Positions 9,901 through 22,277 of a stretch of DNA of 64,000 nt are shown here, in pieces. Below the pieces are notes generated by a model. That model ran no database searches. It was not told where the DNA came from and saw only the letters and a list, made by a program, of their open reading frames with translations. The DNA comes from Agapanthus africanus (taxonomy: Eukaryota; Streptophyta; Magnoliopsida; Asparagales; Amaryllidaceae): contig JASDDO010000026.1 in the NCBI GenBank assembly GCA_030015575.1, positions 27,296,079 to 27,360,078 on the forward strand, read 5' to 3'. The number at the start of each line of letters is the position of its first letter. The first letter of the stretch is position 1. The position numbers were made by a program, and so were the translations under genes.

Positions 9901-10602
9901 GAGGGAGAGAGAAAGAGAGACGAGGCGCGCGTCGTGGGTAACGCTCGCGAGCGTTGGCGCGAGGAGAGGCGACGATGGTGGATCGAGGGAACAGTGGAGC
10001 GGGAAAATGGGAGTAGCCGTTGGAGGAAGAGGAAGGGGCGAAGCGGGTTGGGTCGGGGAAGCGGGTGCGGGCAGAAGAGGAAAGGCCGGGCCAGTGGTTG
10101 TGCCGAGAAATATAAATAAGGGAAATTTGAGGAGGAAAAAGGGAGTGGGCTGACTCGGTTGGGGATTTAAAAATGGGGTTTAAATAAAAGAAGATGGGCT
10201 GAGGAACTGGGCCGCAGGAAGGGAAAATAGGAAAAATGATTGTGAAGAAGGAGGGAAAAATAGTGGGCCTGGTTTAGAGGAAAAATAGGAAAAGTAAGAA
10301 AATAAATGGGGCTAGGGTTGGTTTGGGCTGGGGCAAATTATTTGCTAATTCTAAATAAATTTTGTGTTGGGTTTGAGGAAAAGGAAACTATAAAAGAAAT
10401 AGGTAATCGGGTTCTGGTCTAGCTTAGGGAAAAGTAGTGAAGGGAAAAATGAGAGTGTGATTAGGTTTTATTTTCTTTTGAAGACTACCAGGTAGAAAAT
10501 GAAAAGGGTTTTAGAATTCTAAAAAAACAATAATAATAAACTAAATAACTTTTGAGGGGAACAAAATACGAGTATTGGTATAATAAGAAGCTGGGTATTA
10601 TA
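6946..10602 (-). repeat. 3' LTR of element G
   Basis: This begins TGTCACGCCCCGCTTCCC on the plus strand and matches 13490-17152 throughout. It contains a GA-rich low-complexity tract (about 9320-9575), a GAT microsatellite near 9590 and a GC-rich segment (about 9620-10100). Several long open frames over these tracts are low-complexity artefacts. A block near 7530-7690 is conserved in the LTR of element E. Confidence 0.9.
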
Positions 10603-11862
10603 TTATACCACCCTTACAAAAATTTCGTCCTCGAAATTTAAAATAAACGATAAGTTATACAAACATAAGCGAAAGCTATTATATTGCAAACTAACACATA
10701 AAAATTTACTAGAAATACGTGGACGAAGAAATTTGAAGGTATAAATATTTAAGAACAACATACAAAAAGATAGGTCTAAATAGGTATAAGGCAGGAATAA
10801 CTATAGGGGCAACTACATGTATACGAGAATAGCAATAACAACAATAACGAACAATAATATTCGAGGCGTGCTCGATAAATTCGAAACTCAAATATGTGCA
10901 CGTATAAGTATATCAAAGGTAGCACGGCAGAAATAATATGCATAAGGCACAATCATTTATAATAGTAAACATAGGCACAATACCCGGAAATAAAGTAACT
11001 ACAATAAAGTAGTGAAAGATTTGTCGGTAGATTAAAACACTTTAGGATAATGTATCGATCGAGTAGTTTTAAAATAACTTAGAAAACTCACATAGTGAAA
11101 ATAAGAAACATGAAACGAAAATATGCGCGATGTAAGGTTGCGCTACTGAAAATAGTGGAAAGCTAGTAGTGAAGTACTGGAAATGCGTAAAACGGGGATA
11201 GTCGATAAGACACACTCTTCGATAAATACAAAATAATGAAAACCAAATTTCGAATAATAATGTCTCTAAATATATTTAGGGTAATAGGAAAAACACAAAA
11301 TGTATAAGGCTAGCTAGGGTAAGGATTACAAGGAAGTGTGGCTCATTCAAAGGTCGGAGTGTGGCGGCTTTAGGCTGAAGGTCAAAGAGATATTGGGGTC
11401 AGGTTAGTACAGGGAGTAAGGGTGGGCAGCAAAGGATGACCAGGGGAAAAAGAATGTATGGGAAAAATGACGATCGATACATCAAGCGAATCCAAAAATT
11501 TGAACGGTTAGCGAACTCGAAAACTTCACTATGAATTTCTTCTCCAAGAAGGATCTCAAACGAGGCACATACGATGGATGAAGGGTGGACTTACTAAAAG
11601 ATCGGATGCGGTACTTGTTAATCTCAGTGAGGGTTAAAACAATGTAAAGAGTAGGGGTGGACAGATCTCCGTAGGGAAAAATAATTGTATAGAAGAAATA
11701 ATCAAGCATCAAGTGAACTAAGAAGATCGAAAGATTAGCGAACTCAGCAATTTATTTTATTCTAGAAGATTTTAAACAATGCATTCTCAAAGACGAAAGG
11801 TGGCCCTAAACTGTACACAGATTTATTTGGCCAGATAAGACAACATCTAAAAAGAAATCCCG
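10603..11862 (-). other. AT-rich non-coding part of the internal region of G
   Basis: No credible coding sequence is seen. Next to the LTR is the Tekay-type pol-end signature (on the plus strand TTTCGTCCTCGAAATTT, about 10622-10638). The rest is AT-rich, with a degenerate duplication: segments near 11480-11590 and 11690-11770 share CAAGCGAA/CAAGTGAA...GATTAGCGAACTC-like text. This is probably a remnant of sequence that separated gag from the 3' LTR in an autonomous relative. Confidence 0.6.
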
Positions 11863-12355
11863 TCAGTCGCGGTTGTGGAGATTCATCAGGTTGTGGTAGG
11901 CTCGCGCGCTCAGGTAGAGACGTCCATTTCCATAGCGCCTCGCGGGGATCGCCATTGGGAGTTCTTCTACAGCAGGGTCTTGTTCTTCTGGTCCTTCTTC
12001 CTCGGCTGGAGCTTCTTCATCGAGGTCTGATTCCATGTGATTCTCTTCTTCTGGATTCTCTTCCACGGGATTTTCCTCGACTGGATTTTCTTCTATCGGG
12101 TCTTCCTCGGGATCTTCCTCTATCGGGTTCTCTTCAGGGTCTCCTTCCTCTTCGTCGGAATCGTCTATCATGTCAAACTCTGGGGCGGCTGCTCCTTCGT
12201 CCTCGGAATCGCTGTTTCCGAAAATGACCTAAGGACCGTTGATCTCATCGTCAGAACTCATCAGTGTGCGGTCTAAGGAAACGCATGACTGTGCATCCTC
12301 ATCTAGATGCGGCGCTGCTCCAGGGTGGGCCATGGCCTGAAAGGAAGGAGTCATG
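11863..12355 (-). CDS. Acidic repeat protein of element G
   Basis: This minus-strand coding stretch is extremely rich in Glu, Asp and Pro, with repeats of EENPVEENP and EEDPEEDPIEE type in its middle. It ends in a basic segment around RRYGNGRLYLSARAYHNL. A methionine near 12332, in the segment MAHPGAAPHLDEDAQS, lies directly after CCTTCCTTTCAGGCC, which looks like a splice acceptor. I do not recognise a domain. Acidic repeat segments are common in uncharacterised proteins linked to plant Tekay elements, but no function is established here. It lies downstream of the Gag-like stretch on the same strand. It may be a separate spliced product or a decayed C-terminal extension. Confidence 0.5.
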
Positions 12356-12700
12356 ATTAGACAGTGAAATACATTAAGAAAATAGCTAAGGGTACGAAGT
12401 ATAGGAAAATATGCGGTGGCAGGAACTGAAAAAACAGGATTAAAATGCTGTGATAATGAATAGTATAAATAAGGAGAAAGTAAGAGAATGATACATATAT
12501 TACGATTCAAAGTTTTAAAAAGTTTGACGGATACAAGATTTCAAACGAATAAAATATTTATAAGGGGTGACAACATTACTACTGAAAGTAGAAAACATAA
12601 AAATTCTTTTTTGACTACTAGACCGCTGCATTCTCGTCACGCGAGTTGAATCCTGGGTTGGGTCCTCCTTATCCTCGCGGTTCGAACTACGCAATAATTA

Positions 12701-13114
12701 TCACTTGGCAGAAGTGGAGAGTGTGGATGAGTCTCCTCCTTGTATCTCCTTCCTTTTTGGGCAACCGTTGATAAGATGTTTGCTGGATCCGCAAATCAGA
12801 CATTTCCCTTGGGCGCGGCGACAATTCCTCTGAAGATGTCCTGGCCTCTTACAGTACCCACAACATTGGGTCTTTTGCTGCTTCTGTCGCGGGGAAACAA
12901 ATTGGCGCTTCATCTTCTTCACTTTTCCTCGCCAAACAGGGATCCCTTTACAATTTGAGACTCCCGCTGGTGCCTGATTCACCTGCCTTCTCAGTCCTTC
13001 AGCTAACAAGTCATTTGTTCGCTCCTGGGCTTCCTTCAAACCTTGCAGTACACTCAGGATCTCAACGGTCTGATTCTGGGGAATGGAGATAGAGGAAGAG
13101 TCGTTGGAAGACAT
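12701..13114 (-). CDS. Short Gag-like protein with two zinc knuckles (element G)
   Basis: From a methionine near 13114 the protein is about 137 residues. Its N-terminal half, including ILSVLQGLKEAQERTNDLLAEG, looks helical or coiled. A basic linker follows, then two CCHC knuckles, CGYCKRPGHLQRNC and CLICGSSKHLINGC, and a Ser/Thr-rich tail. It lacks the Retrotrans_gag capsid domain of full Gag proteins, so it is much shorter than the family norm. The start follows ATTATTGTTTCAGGATC, which resembles a splice acceptor. The frame also stays open upstream to 13222. Nucleic-acid binding by the knuckles is the expected role; packaging of G's own RNA is inference. Confidence 0.7.
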   Translation of the reverse strand: MSSNDSSSISIPQNQTVEILSVLQGLKEAQERTNDLLAEGLRRQVNQAPAGVSNCKGIPVWRGKVKKMKRQFVSPRQKQQKTQCCGYCKRPGHLQRNCRRAQGKCLICGSSKHLINGCPKRKEIQGGDSSTLSTSAK

Positions 13115-13467
13115 GATCCTGAAACAATAATTTTGAGGATGATATAAGGCACAAGCTATAAGAATCAAAATATAATACGGATTGGGCAAGGATTCAAGAA
13201 TATCAAATGTGATGAAATTCAATACAAGTGGAAATCAATTGTATGACTCTTCTAAGTCACTTAAACAGAGTATGGTAGTGTAACCGTGATGTAGTTCACA
13301 ATTACAACCACGTAACTTTGCCAAGTCATCTGAAACCCTAGCGAATGATAGCTGAACACACAATGTGAATATGGATCAATAATAACAAGTTTACAACCTA
13401 GACCGAGGGATGTCTTAGATTGCCAGGCTCTACACGGAAAACTGCAATACCAATTGAAGAAAAACCT

Positions 13468-13480
13468 GGCTCTGATACCA
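13468..13480 (-). promoter_or_regulatory. Primer binding site of element G
   Basis: Plus-strand GGCTCTGATACCA is TGGTATCAGAGCC on the minus strand, the common plant PBS matching the 3' end of initiator tRNA-Met. It lies nine bases from the right LTR and fixes the element's orientation. Confidence 0.88.
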
Positions 13481-13489
13481 ACTAAACCA

Positions 13490-16400
13490 TGTCACGCCCC
13501 ACTTCCCAAAATACGGAATACGAGGGGTTGACAAGGCCATCCATGCTCCTACGGTCAAGGAAACATCCTGCCGTAGTCACACTTCGGCTTCTAGCTTTAC
13601 ATGGTAATCAGTAAATAATGCGCAGGCAATGAGAAATGCAGTAACTGAAACGAAACAATATAAATAACCGACCTGATGAAAACAAAAGAGTATAACTCTG
13701 GATAGCAAATCAAGATGTCCGTGGTGTACGTCTAGTCCTGGTCCAGGCTAAATCCTCTCCCCACACTAAGCATGCATACTCAGGTCGTCAGAGCGACACA
13801 ATAGCAATATAATATATAAATCCAAGGGACAACTCCAACAGTGATAATAGATGTATATAACAGTAAATCAATGACGGTATAGGTATGAACATGCAGTAAT
13901 CAATGCAGTGGAACAGTAAAAGCAGTAAGATAATATGCCCAGTATGTCAACACAGTAAGCAATGTATATCGATGCTATCATCCCTATCAGTCTCTAAGTC
14001 TCACTGTACAGGTCACTAAGCCTATCGCCGGTCCAAGTGTGAGAATCAACCACTCGCGAGTGTCCTCCACCTAAGGGTAGGACCCAAGGGCAAGGGACCA
14101 CGGGCCCAACATGTAACTCACGGTAATAATCATGTACCCTGTAAATCTCCATATATCTCCATATATATAAGCCGGCAAGGGACTCCCGAGATTCTGTTAA
14201 ACTCACACTCAAACTACCCCACACCCCATGGTCTACATCAAACGCTAACCATAACCCTAAATACCAGTCGGTCTGTGACAAGTCTGCGCGAGAATTGGAG
14301 GCAGGACCTCCATCAAGTACGTCCCGACTAATACCTAAGATAAATGGCAGAGTCTGATATCTTATCTGTGACACCCATGCAAGAGTTTCCATAAGTGTCC
14401 CATACCACTTATAGTTACACGTACACGCGTCCCACAGACGTCGACAATGCAATAGAATCATAAGGTTCACTGATTGTGTACAAGTACGCATCACTTTCAC
14501 TTATTCACTGATACACGAACAATAACGTACTTGCCACAATCATCACTAATACCTAACACTGGGTAATGCACATTATCACTAAGTTATCAATGCAGTGACA
14601 TATGTATGATATGATGCGTAAACAGTATGTAAAGCACGATTAGGATGTCATGAATCGGTAATCTACCACTTGCAATAATTTTATCATAAATCATATGTTT
14701 ATAGTTTAGTGAAACAATGAATGGGGAATAAATAGTATGCTCAATTATCTATCCAGCGAATTTGATTTCACGCCAATCGGGTGTCAGGATCACTAATTAT
14801 GGCTATTTCATTTTAAGCGTTCACGGCTGGAAATCCGGTTTCAGAATCGGAAGTCCGTTTCGTAACGCATCTTAATCCCAATTGGGATCATAATTTAGCG
14901 ACGCTACAGTTGAGTGAAATCTAGGGTTTCCAGTAAGGTTTTCAACGTAACATACGTTTTCTCGATCGCGTCTGTACGTTAGGAGTTATACACTGTTCAA
15001 TACAAATATGTCAGTTCTGATTCTGTTGGGACTGTTATACGTCCCGATCTTTTAAATTACAGGTTAAATAGCAATTGATGACGAAACAGAATGAAACCAC
15101 TTGCATTATCTAGCCAGCTGTTTCACCTTTAATAAACTGCGGAGTTCCGCAGCCTACGAGTTAAGGAAACAAGGTGGTGCTCATTACGGGACAGCACACA
15201 GTAAACAGAGTCGCTCTGGACTGCAGTCCAGAGTCGCACTCCGATCCAAATATTGTCACAGTTTAAGTACAGAAACTAATAGAAACTTGCATAGGGTTAT
15301 AGTTCATCGAGTCATCTTCGATTTAAGCCTTCGAACGCATCATTCTAGTATGTATATGATTTATGGTGATTTTAACGGTTTTCAGGTACAAGAAATTTCC
15401 AGTTTTACAGGTATACTTGGGGGTAGTCGTTTTAGTCGTTAATAGTCGTATTTTCCAGCGAAATTTGTACAAGATATTTATCACTACACGGGCCAAGACA
15501 GACAATCTAATTCCGTCAAAATAGACAAGTATTTTCATTGGGATCACACATCGAACATGTATGGCATATAATCGATCTGAAATTGTAACTTTATGATCTA
15601 TGTAATTTAAGTTTGTAACTTGAGTATATAGCATGTAGCAAGTAAATTACTTGCCTGGAAACGTCTTGGAGATGCACGGCAGCGACGCGGTCTATTGCAA
15701 TGGCACGACACGATCATGACGCAAATACGAAAAAGATTGGCCTCGGCTCGAGCTTCGCTTGGTAGCTCAGCGGTTGCGACGAAGGGGGTCTGGTGGCTCA
15801 CAGGTTCAGCGGCGGTGGCCCGTTGCTCCGGCAGTGGCTGGCGGCGCAGAGAGCTCGGTGAGGAGGTGAGGTGGAGAGAGAGAGAGAGTTGTAGCGAGAG
15901 TGGGGGCAGTGAGAGAGAAAGTGATATATAGAGAGAGAGAGTATGAGAAAAAGAGACAGGGAGAGCTGGAGTGAGAATGGGAGAGAACTGGAGAGGGAGA
16001 GGAAGAGAGTGCCAGAGAGAGAGAACGAGAGATTAAGAGGGGGAGAGAGAAAACAAAGAGAGAGAGAGAGATCAGGGAGTGAGAGATCCGAGAGAGTGAG
16101 GGAGAGAGAGACAGAGAGATTGAGAGGATGATGACGACGGTGATGATGATGATGATGGGGTCGACGATGGTGCGGGGGTGTCGACGAGATGCAGTGGGGA
16201 GCTCGTCGACGTCGTGGGTGCCGATGAAGGGCGCGGGGGTTCGAGCTTGGGTGTGCAGCGGTCGTCACGAGCTCGAGCTCCTGTGATGTAGTGTATGCCG
16301 GCGAGGGAGGAGGAGGATGAAGAGATGAGGTGGTCGGTGATAGTGGTTGCTGCCGACGACGATGGTGGCTGAGCTCGGTTGCGGGGATGGGTGTGCAGTG

Positions 16401-17152
16401 GGTTTCGTGATGGGTTGAGAGAGTGAGGAATGAAGGAAAGTGATGGGAGTGAGGGAGAGAGAAAGAGAGACGAGGCGCGCGTCGTGGGTAACGCTCGCGA
16501 GCGTTGGCGCGAGGAGCGGCGACGATGGTGGATCGAGGGAACAGTGGAGCGAGAAAATGGGAGTAGCAGTTGGAGGAAGTGGAAAGGGGGAAGCGGGTCG
16601 GGTCGGGGAAGCGGGTGCGGGCAGAAGAGGAAAGGCCGGGCCAGTGGTTGGGCCGAGAAATATAAATAAGGGAAATTTGAGGAGAAAAAAGTGAGTGGGC
16701 CGGCTCGGTTGGGGATTTAAAAATGGGGTTTAAATAAAAGAAGATGGGCTGAGGAACTAGGCCGCAGGAAGGGAAAATAGGAAAAATGATTGTGAAGAAG
16801 GAGGGAAAAATAGTGGGCCTGGTTTAGAGGAAAAATAGGAAAAGTAAGAAAATAAATGGGGCTAGGGTTGGTTTGGGTTGGGGAAAATTATTTGCTAATT
16901 CTAAATAAATTTTGTGTTGGGTTTGAGGAAAAGGAAACTATAAAAGAAATAGGTAATCGGGTTCTGGTCTAGCTTAGGGAAAAGTTGTGAATGGAAAAAT
17001 GAGAGTGTGATTAGGTTTTATTTTCTTTGGAAGACTACCAGGTAGAAAATGAAAAGGGTTTTAGAATTCTAAAAAGACAATAATAATAAACTAAATAACT
17101 TTTTAGGGGAACAAAATATGAGTATTGGTATAATAAGAAGCTGGGTATTACA
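13490..17152 (-). repeat. 5' LTR of element G
   Basis: This is the nearly identical partner of 6946-10602. It carries the same GA-rich tract (about 15868-16120) and GC-rich segment. It starts TGTCACGCCCC and ends GGGTATTACA on the plus strand, followed by the CTTTT duplication. Confidence 0.9.
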
Positions 17153-17157
17153 CTTTT

Positions 17158-17834
17158 TAAGAAAGACTCTTTCCTTCAGGTAATGATGTTGAACGATCGC
17201 AAAACCTTCATTTTTTTTAAAAAAAAACTCTCTGGATTTTAAATCCACATCAAGGGTTTCACCCTTTTAACATGAATCCATTTTTTCTTCAAGTTCTTCA
17301 ACAGAAATATAAAACCATTTAATCGTAGATCTCTTAGGGTTCATCTGATCTTTTAGGGAGATGATGATGTCGGTTGTTTTCCCTGGAATTTAATTCCATC
17401 CCCAAGGAGCTCTGGCTCTGGAACAAAATTTTCTGGGAATTTAATTCCCTTTTTCAAAAAGGAATTTAATTCCTATGAAGAACTAAGTTCTTCCTAGAGA
17501 ACTTCATGGGTTTTCTTGCTCTGAGTCATCTTCTTCACAATCCAGAAGAAGTTTGCACTGTTGGTCTTTGGGAATTTAATTCCCCTGATTCTGTTTGATT
17601 TATCATAGAGTCCAAGATGGGTCTGTCTTTTAGGGGAATGTGTAGGGTCACTTGAAATCCATTGTCTATTTAATGAGAATATTCCCTTTGTTTCATTATA
17701 ATTGATGTGCCTTATCATTAGCCAGCCGCCATCTTGATTTCGTGGGACCCTCATGTTTTGTAACTAATGGTCCCACCAAACAAGTCCTCTGTCACTTTCT
17801 TCCACTGTCTTTTTATGTATACGCATTCATAACC

Positions 17835-17865
<31 letters not shown>

Positions 17866-17911
17866 TTGTCGGCCTCGCTTTAACAGTTCCCCTTACTTTA
17901 TTTCAGGTGCG
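17158..17911. other. 3' spacer of element B between insertion G and the opposite-strand gene
   Basis: There is no coding sequence on either strand that I trust. It continues the palindrome style of the LTR although it lies outside it, with GGATTTTAAATCC (about 17235), several GGGAATTTAATTCCC and GGAATTTAATTCC units (about 17380-17585) and AAGAACTAAGTTCTT (about 17476). A TA/CA microsatellite lies at about 17836-17865. The segment CTTTATTTCAG just before 17907 looks like a splice acceptor. An upstream non-coding exon and promoter for the plus-strand gene may therefore lie here. Confidence 0.6.
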
Positions 17912-20900
17912 ATGACTTCCGTTCCGTATTTCCCTTTTACTCGCTCGGAGGCCGCTTTTCCCCAGTCACCATCTGATGAGGAAGCGATGGCGATGATCAG
18001 GGCTCATGACCCGAACTGCACCAACTTACTTTTGGAGGGACCTGGTACGGTCATATCATCCGAGGGCGCCGAAGCTTCCTTTGCGAAGTACCAACGGAGC
18101 CCACCTTTCCGTTTCTGCCAATGGACCCACCAAGGACAGTTTTTGCCATGGTGATGCCGAATTGGACTCCGATGGGGCGGCTCGAGCCTTCGACGACTGG
18201 TATCCCGAACCATCCGATCCCAGCTATAGATATTCTGGGACGGCGTATTTGTCAGGGTTAGGCGCAACCATGGGGATAAATCTACAAGATAAGGCTCACC
18301 CCTCGACACCCTACGGGCTACCTCCTCTGGGCTCGTTACATCCTGTCCGTCCATCGCGCACGGCTGCAGAAGGTCGGGCTTTACCAGGCGATGTATGCGT
18401 CGCTCTTCCACTACTAATCCCCGCATGTCTGGTGGGTTAAGGCGTTCTTGAACCAGTGGAATCTCCCCACCAACACTTTTCTTTTAGGGGACCGCGAGGT
18501 TTCAATCTCTCTGGAAAAATTTCATGAAATCTTGGGGCTGCCAATTCGGGGGGCACTTTATGAGGAGTTGCTGCCTCCCGATGAGTACGTCTTTGAGGTG
18601 GAGCCAGCAATCCCTGACGGCTTGTCGAGCGATAATGCCGTGCGCCACAAGCATCCGAGTCTGATCAAGGCGTTGGGTATCTTTGACCGGCTGTTCACCG
18701 AATCCGAGAAGCAATGCGTCACTTTTAAGAGCTTCATCGCTTGCTTCCTTCACGAGGATGTTCTGTCGAAGACGGCTCCCAAGTTCGCGAATATTAATGA
18801 CCCCTTCAGGTTTTGTCCAAAGAGGCTGCCGACCAATGAATCAGATCTACCACAGTACTACATATCCATTATGTCGCCGATGTCTTTCGAATCCATTGCA
18901 GCTCCTGGCATGGATGAGGAGATGTTCTTCATGGGGTTTGTCAGTGTCTGGCTCAGCTGGTTTGTCATCCACATGCATCGCCGCTTTATGAGGGTTTCAG
19001 TTATCTATCCGGCTCATCGCATCGCTGAGGGAACGCGGCTGGCTGTCGGCATCCCGGCTTTGGCACATCTCTATCACGGGTTGGACGCTGCGGCTAATAG
19101 CTCTACTCCTGGCGTAGAAGTAGTAAACTTTTCACTTCATTACTTCACGTCTTGGATTGAAATGCACGTGTTGGGTGCTTTCGCTATGCATCAGAGGCCC
19201 ACATTTTACGACGCCTACACCTTCCCGCGACTTATGCGATTGGTGAATGCTTCTGCCTCCGATCCGACTCAATTTGGGGCCATTCGGGCGTTGATTGCCC
19301 CTTATGCTACTGCTGGCGCATTGGTGTTTACCGACCGGGTTTTATCTTCTCCCTCAGGTCCAGCTCAACAACTCTGGGAGCGGCCAAAAGACAACGTACC
19401 TTCTTTGAGGCCCCGGGAGGCCGTGCACTTGAATGCAATTAGACCAGGCTACTTGGTATTTCGCCAGGATAGTGCGGCTCTTTTCATGCGGTACAACCCA
19501 CATCGCTTCGCCCGGCAGCTTGGATACGACCAGGGCGTCCCTTTCGAGGCTTTCATAGTTGCGCCGGTCCCTTCACCCGACGCCATTCGCGATGCCGCTC
19601 ATCATTTCGTGAGGTTGAACACCGGCTCACACTTCATGGTCCGTGAAGCTGACCATCTTCCCCGGTGCGTGGGGTCGTTTACGAGTTGGTACCTTCATCG
19701 GGTCAACCTGATTATTGTTGAGGAGAGAAGGGTACTCCTTAGCCATGGTGCTCCTACTCAGGTTCCGGCCACAGGAGCTACGCTGCGACCGCGCGCCCCG
19801 GTTTGTTTTCCCCTGAGGGATACCGGTGTTGCACTTATTCCGGGAGAGTCGGGAGTAAACCTCACTCCTACAGTTGGTATGCAATTGAGCACCCGGTCGC
19901 GAGCTAATCGGGCTCCGGTAGCAGCACCACCACCCGCGACGTCGACAATGGCGGTGTCGTCCTCGGTAGCTCCGCTAAACGAGGGTGTCGGTAACGAGGG
20001 TGTTGACGGTGAGATGGGTCGGCGTCGTGCCAAGGCTCCACGGGAAAAGAAGCGAGCGTCTTCTGGCTTTAGTTCCGGGCCAAAGAGGAGGAAGAAAACG
20101 GTCGCCCGTCTGCTCGATCTTTCAGAAGGATCCGAACCTGCCGTTCAAGATGAACCCATATCCATGATATCGCCGGACGATGGTCTTCTTTTCCCAGGTT
20201 CATCTGCCGAGGAAGCCGCTCAATTGGCTGAGGCTATAAGACGCTCGCAGCTTGAAGCTGAGAAGGTAAGGATCCCGAAGAGGCCTTATCCTGCTGTCAT
20301 CTTCTATGAAGATCCTTCGTGGATACGGCGGCGGTTCATCGGCCCTTTGGAGGAGTGGGGAGAAAGGGCCCTTAAGCAGGCTGCTTCGGAGGATGTCGCG
20401 GACGCGCTCTCCTTGTGGACGGGCGGCCACGAGTCCACTCTTAAACCCCGGCGAGCACATCTCCTTGAGAAGGAGCATCGTCTTGAAGAAGCCATATTGA
20501 AGGCTTCCCTACGCATTGGTATGTTTCTATATTTCTTTACGGTACTTCATGTTTCCTGCTTTTATATATATGTATTCTTATTCTTATGTGAATTGTGCAG
20601 AGACTTCGGCGATGGGGGAGGTTCCTACGGGCTTGTTGAAGATAGAGCCTGTTGATGTTCCCAATGACACATTGCTCGATGTGGAGGGGGTTGACGATGC
20701 TGTTCCTCTCACAATAGAACCTCCGGTGGCGGTTCTTGATTCCAGAGCACTCGCTCCTTTGGGAGAGGCTCTCTTGGTGGTCGCCGCCTCGACGACTCTT
20801 CCTGAAGGCGGCCCAGAGGCTGGGATGGAGGTAGTCGGGACCACCCTTCCTTTGTTGGAGTCCGAGGTCACGGCGGAGGCCGTTGAAGCTGCTATTCCCC

Positions 20901-22037
20901 CAACTCAGAATGGGAGGAGTGTCGAAGGTAACCCTCCACATTTTAAGCTAGTAATCTTTCTGTTACCTGAACTCTTTTGTCTTTTCAGAATTGCGCGGAC
21001 TGGAGGCCTCTATTGCCGATCTGTCTCCCCGGCCATCCTTTCAGCGTCTACTGGAGATGGCCGCTCCGCAGGCGATATCTCCTCAACGCATCGTCCTCTC
21101 GTCTGGGCAAGGTTAGTGTCGTTCACCATCTTTTCATATCATTGTTATTATTTTGCGGAATGACATTGACGTCCTTTACAGTTCTGGAGGCCGATGACAA
21201 GGTTGAGATTCTCAAGGGGCCAGGGGAGCCTTCAGGACCTTCTTGCATGACTGTGGGTAAGTGACGTCTCAATATAGTCCCACTTGTTCCTTTGATTAAG
21301 AGTTTCTCTGATCTTTTATAAATCTGAGCAGCCCTTCCAGTTCTCATAATGCTGGAGTCGCGCATCGCCATGCCGCCCGGTCCTTATGCTTTGCGAGCCT
21401 CAGACCGTCTGGAGAAATTAAGCCTTGACTCTTTGTCATCCCTGATCGAGGAGCTTCGTGCGGGCAGTGTAATCACAGCCGAAGCATTTGCTGCCGAAGC
21501 TAACGGTTCTCTTCCCTTTCTTGCTGTCTATCATAGCGAGGCCGTGGTGTAAGTCTGGGTTGAGTTTTGCCATCAGGTGGAGGTTTGTCTGCACGTGCTT
21601 GAGTGTACCCGCCTTTCCTCGGAAGCTGTGGCTGCGAAAGCGGGCTTATGAGGTTTGATTGAGCAGTGCGCGGCGAACATGGTGTCGTGCGAGAAGAGGC
21701 TCGGTCGCAAGTTGTCGGAGAGGGAACTGGCTTCTAAGGCGCTGAATGAGCTTCAAGCCAATCTTACCGCCAAGGCCAACAAAGCGTATGAACTCTGGCG
21801 AGTGCTTCAAGAGGCCATCAAGAAGGTAGTGGCCATTGATAAAGCTGCCGCGTTCACTCGCGAAAGGGTTGGGGCTCACAAGGCTACCGAGAAATAGCTC
21901 GAAGGCCAGCTTGTCTCATATCAGGCCCAGCAGGCTCAGGCAGAGGCCCGTCTTCTGGCGATACTGAATCACGAAGGCGTGGCCTAGCGAAAGAAGGATG
22001 AGCTGGCCAAGCTGCTAAATCGCCCGCCGGCCTGAAG
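17912..22037 (+). pseudogene. Opposite-strand PMD-like extra gene of Tat element B
   Basis: This plus-strand gene, antisense to pol, lies between integrase and the 3' LTR, where Tat elements often carry an extra ORF. Its main open stretch (18448-20655) has text typical of plant mobile domain proteins: NTFLLGDREVSISLEKFHEI followed by LGLPIRG, then an aromatic-rich middle (MGFVSVWLSWFVI) and HRIAEGTRLAVGIPALAHLY. After about 19850 comes a proline- and serine-rich, basic region (KKRASSGFSSGPKRRKK) that could act as a nuclear signal. Near 21655-21897 there is a helical, Glu/Lys-rich segment. Several short GT...AG introns are apparent between about 20520 and 21340. A polyadenylation-like AATAAA lies at 22140. 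PMD-type extra ORFs are known in this lineage; their role is unproven. This copy is broken, with several breaks. Confidence 0.75.
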
Positions 22038-22139
22038 ACTTATATATCCCTTTTCTTCTTCTTTTGTACATACTCCTGAATGAGAGTATATATTTTTTGT
22101 TCTTTCATGAATTGTATTTTGTATCCATTTTGGTTTATG

Positions 22140-22145
22140 AATAAA
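22140..22145 (+). terminator. Possible polyadenylation signal of the opposite-strand gene
   Basis: AATAAA lies about 100 bases after the apparent end of the PMD-like coding region, in a T-rich context (TTTTGTATCC, TTTATGAATAAAAG). This is consistent with a separately terminated plus-strand transcript. Confidence 0.45.
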
Positions 22146-22277
22146 AGACATATTTTCCTTCTCGATGGCGTGTCCCTTTTTATTGAATGTATTCTGCAGA
22201 TAATCTATCTTGATCTCCTTGCAGGGCAACGATGGATTAGGATTCAGGGTTAAGATCTGCCTCCTAAGACTTTTCAA

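Larger units (their letters stand above)
6946..17152 (-). mobile_element. Non-autonomous Tekay/Del-like LTR element G (large LTRs, gag only)
   Basis: Two LTRs of about 3.66 kb (6946-10602 and 13490-17152) enclose a 2.89 kb internal region, with CTTTT duplicated outside. The minus strand is the coding strand: a PBS lies beside the right LTR, and the sequence next to the left LTR carries AAATTTCGAGGACGAAATTT, the usual end of Tekay/Del chromovirus pol. There is no protease, RT or integrase. Only a short two-knuckle Gag-like protein and an acidic protein are visible, so mobility must have depended on a full partner. This fits the LARD or TR-GAG class. Sampled LTR stretches differ by about two to three bases per hundred. 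G lies inside B and is therefore younger. Confidence 0.9.

Noticed and set aside
18448-20655. Ordinary host gene of 735 codons
   Set aside because: It lies inside element B between integrase and the 3' LTR, in the usual place and orientation of Tat extra ORFs, and shows decay like the rest of the element.
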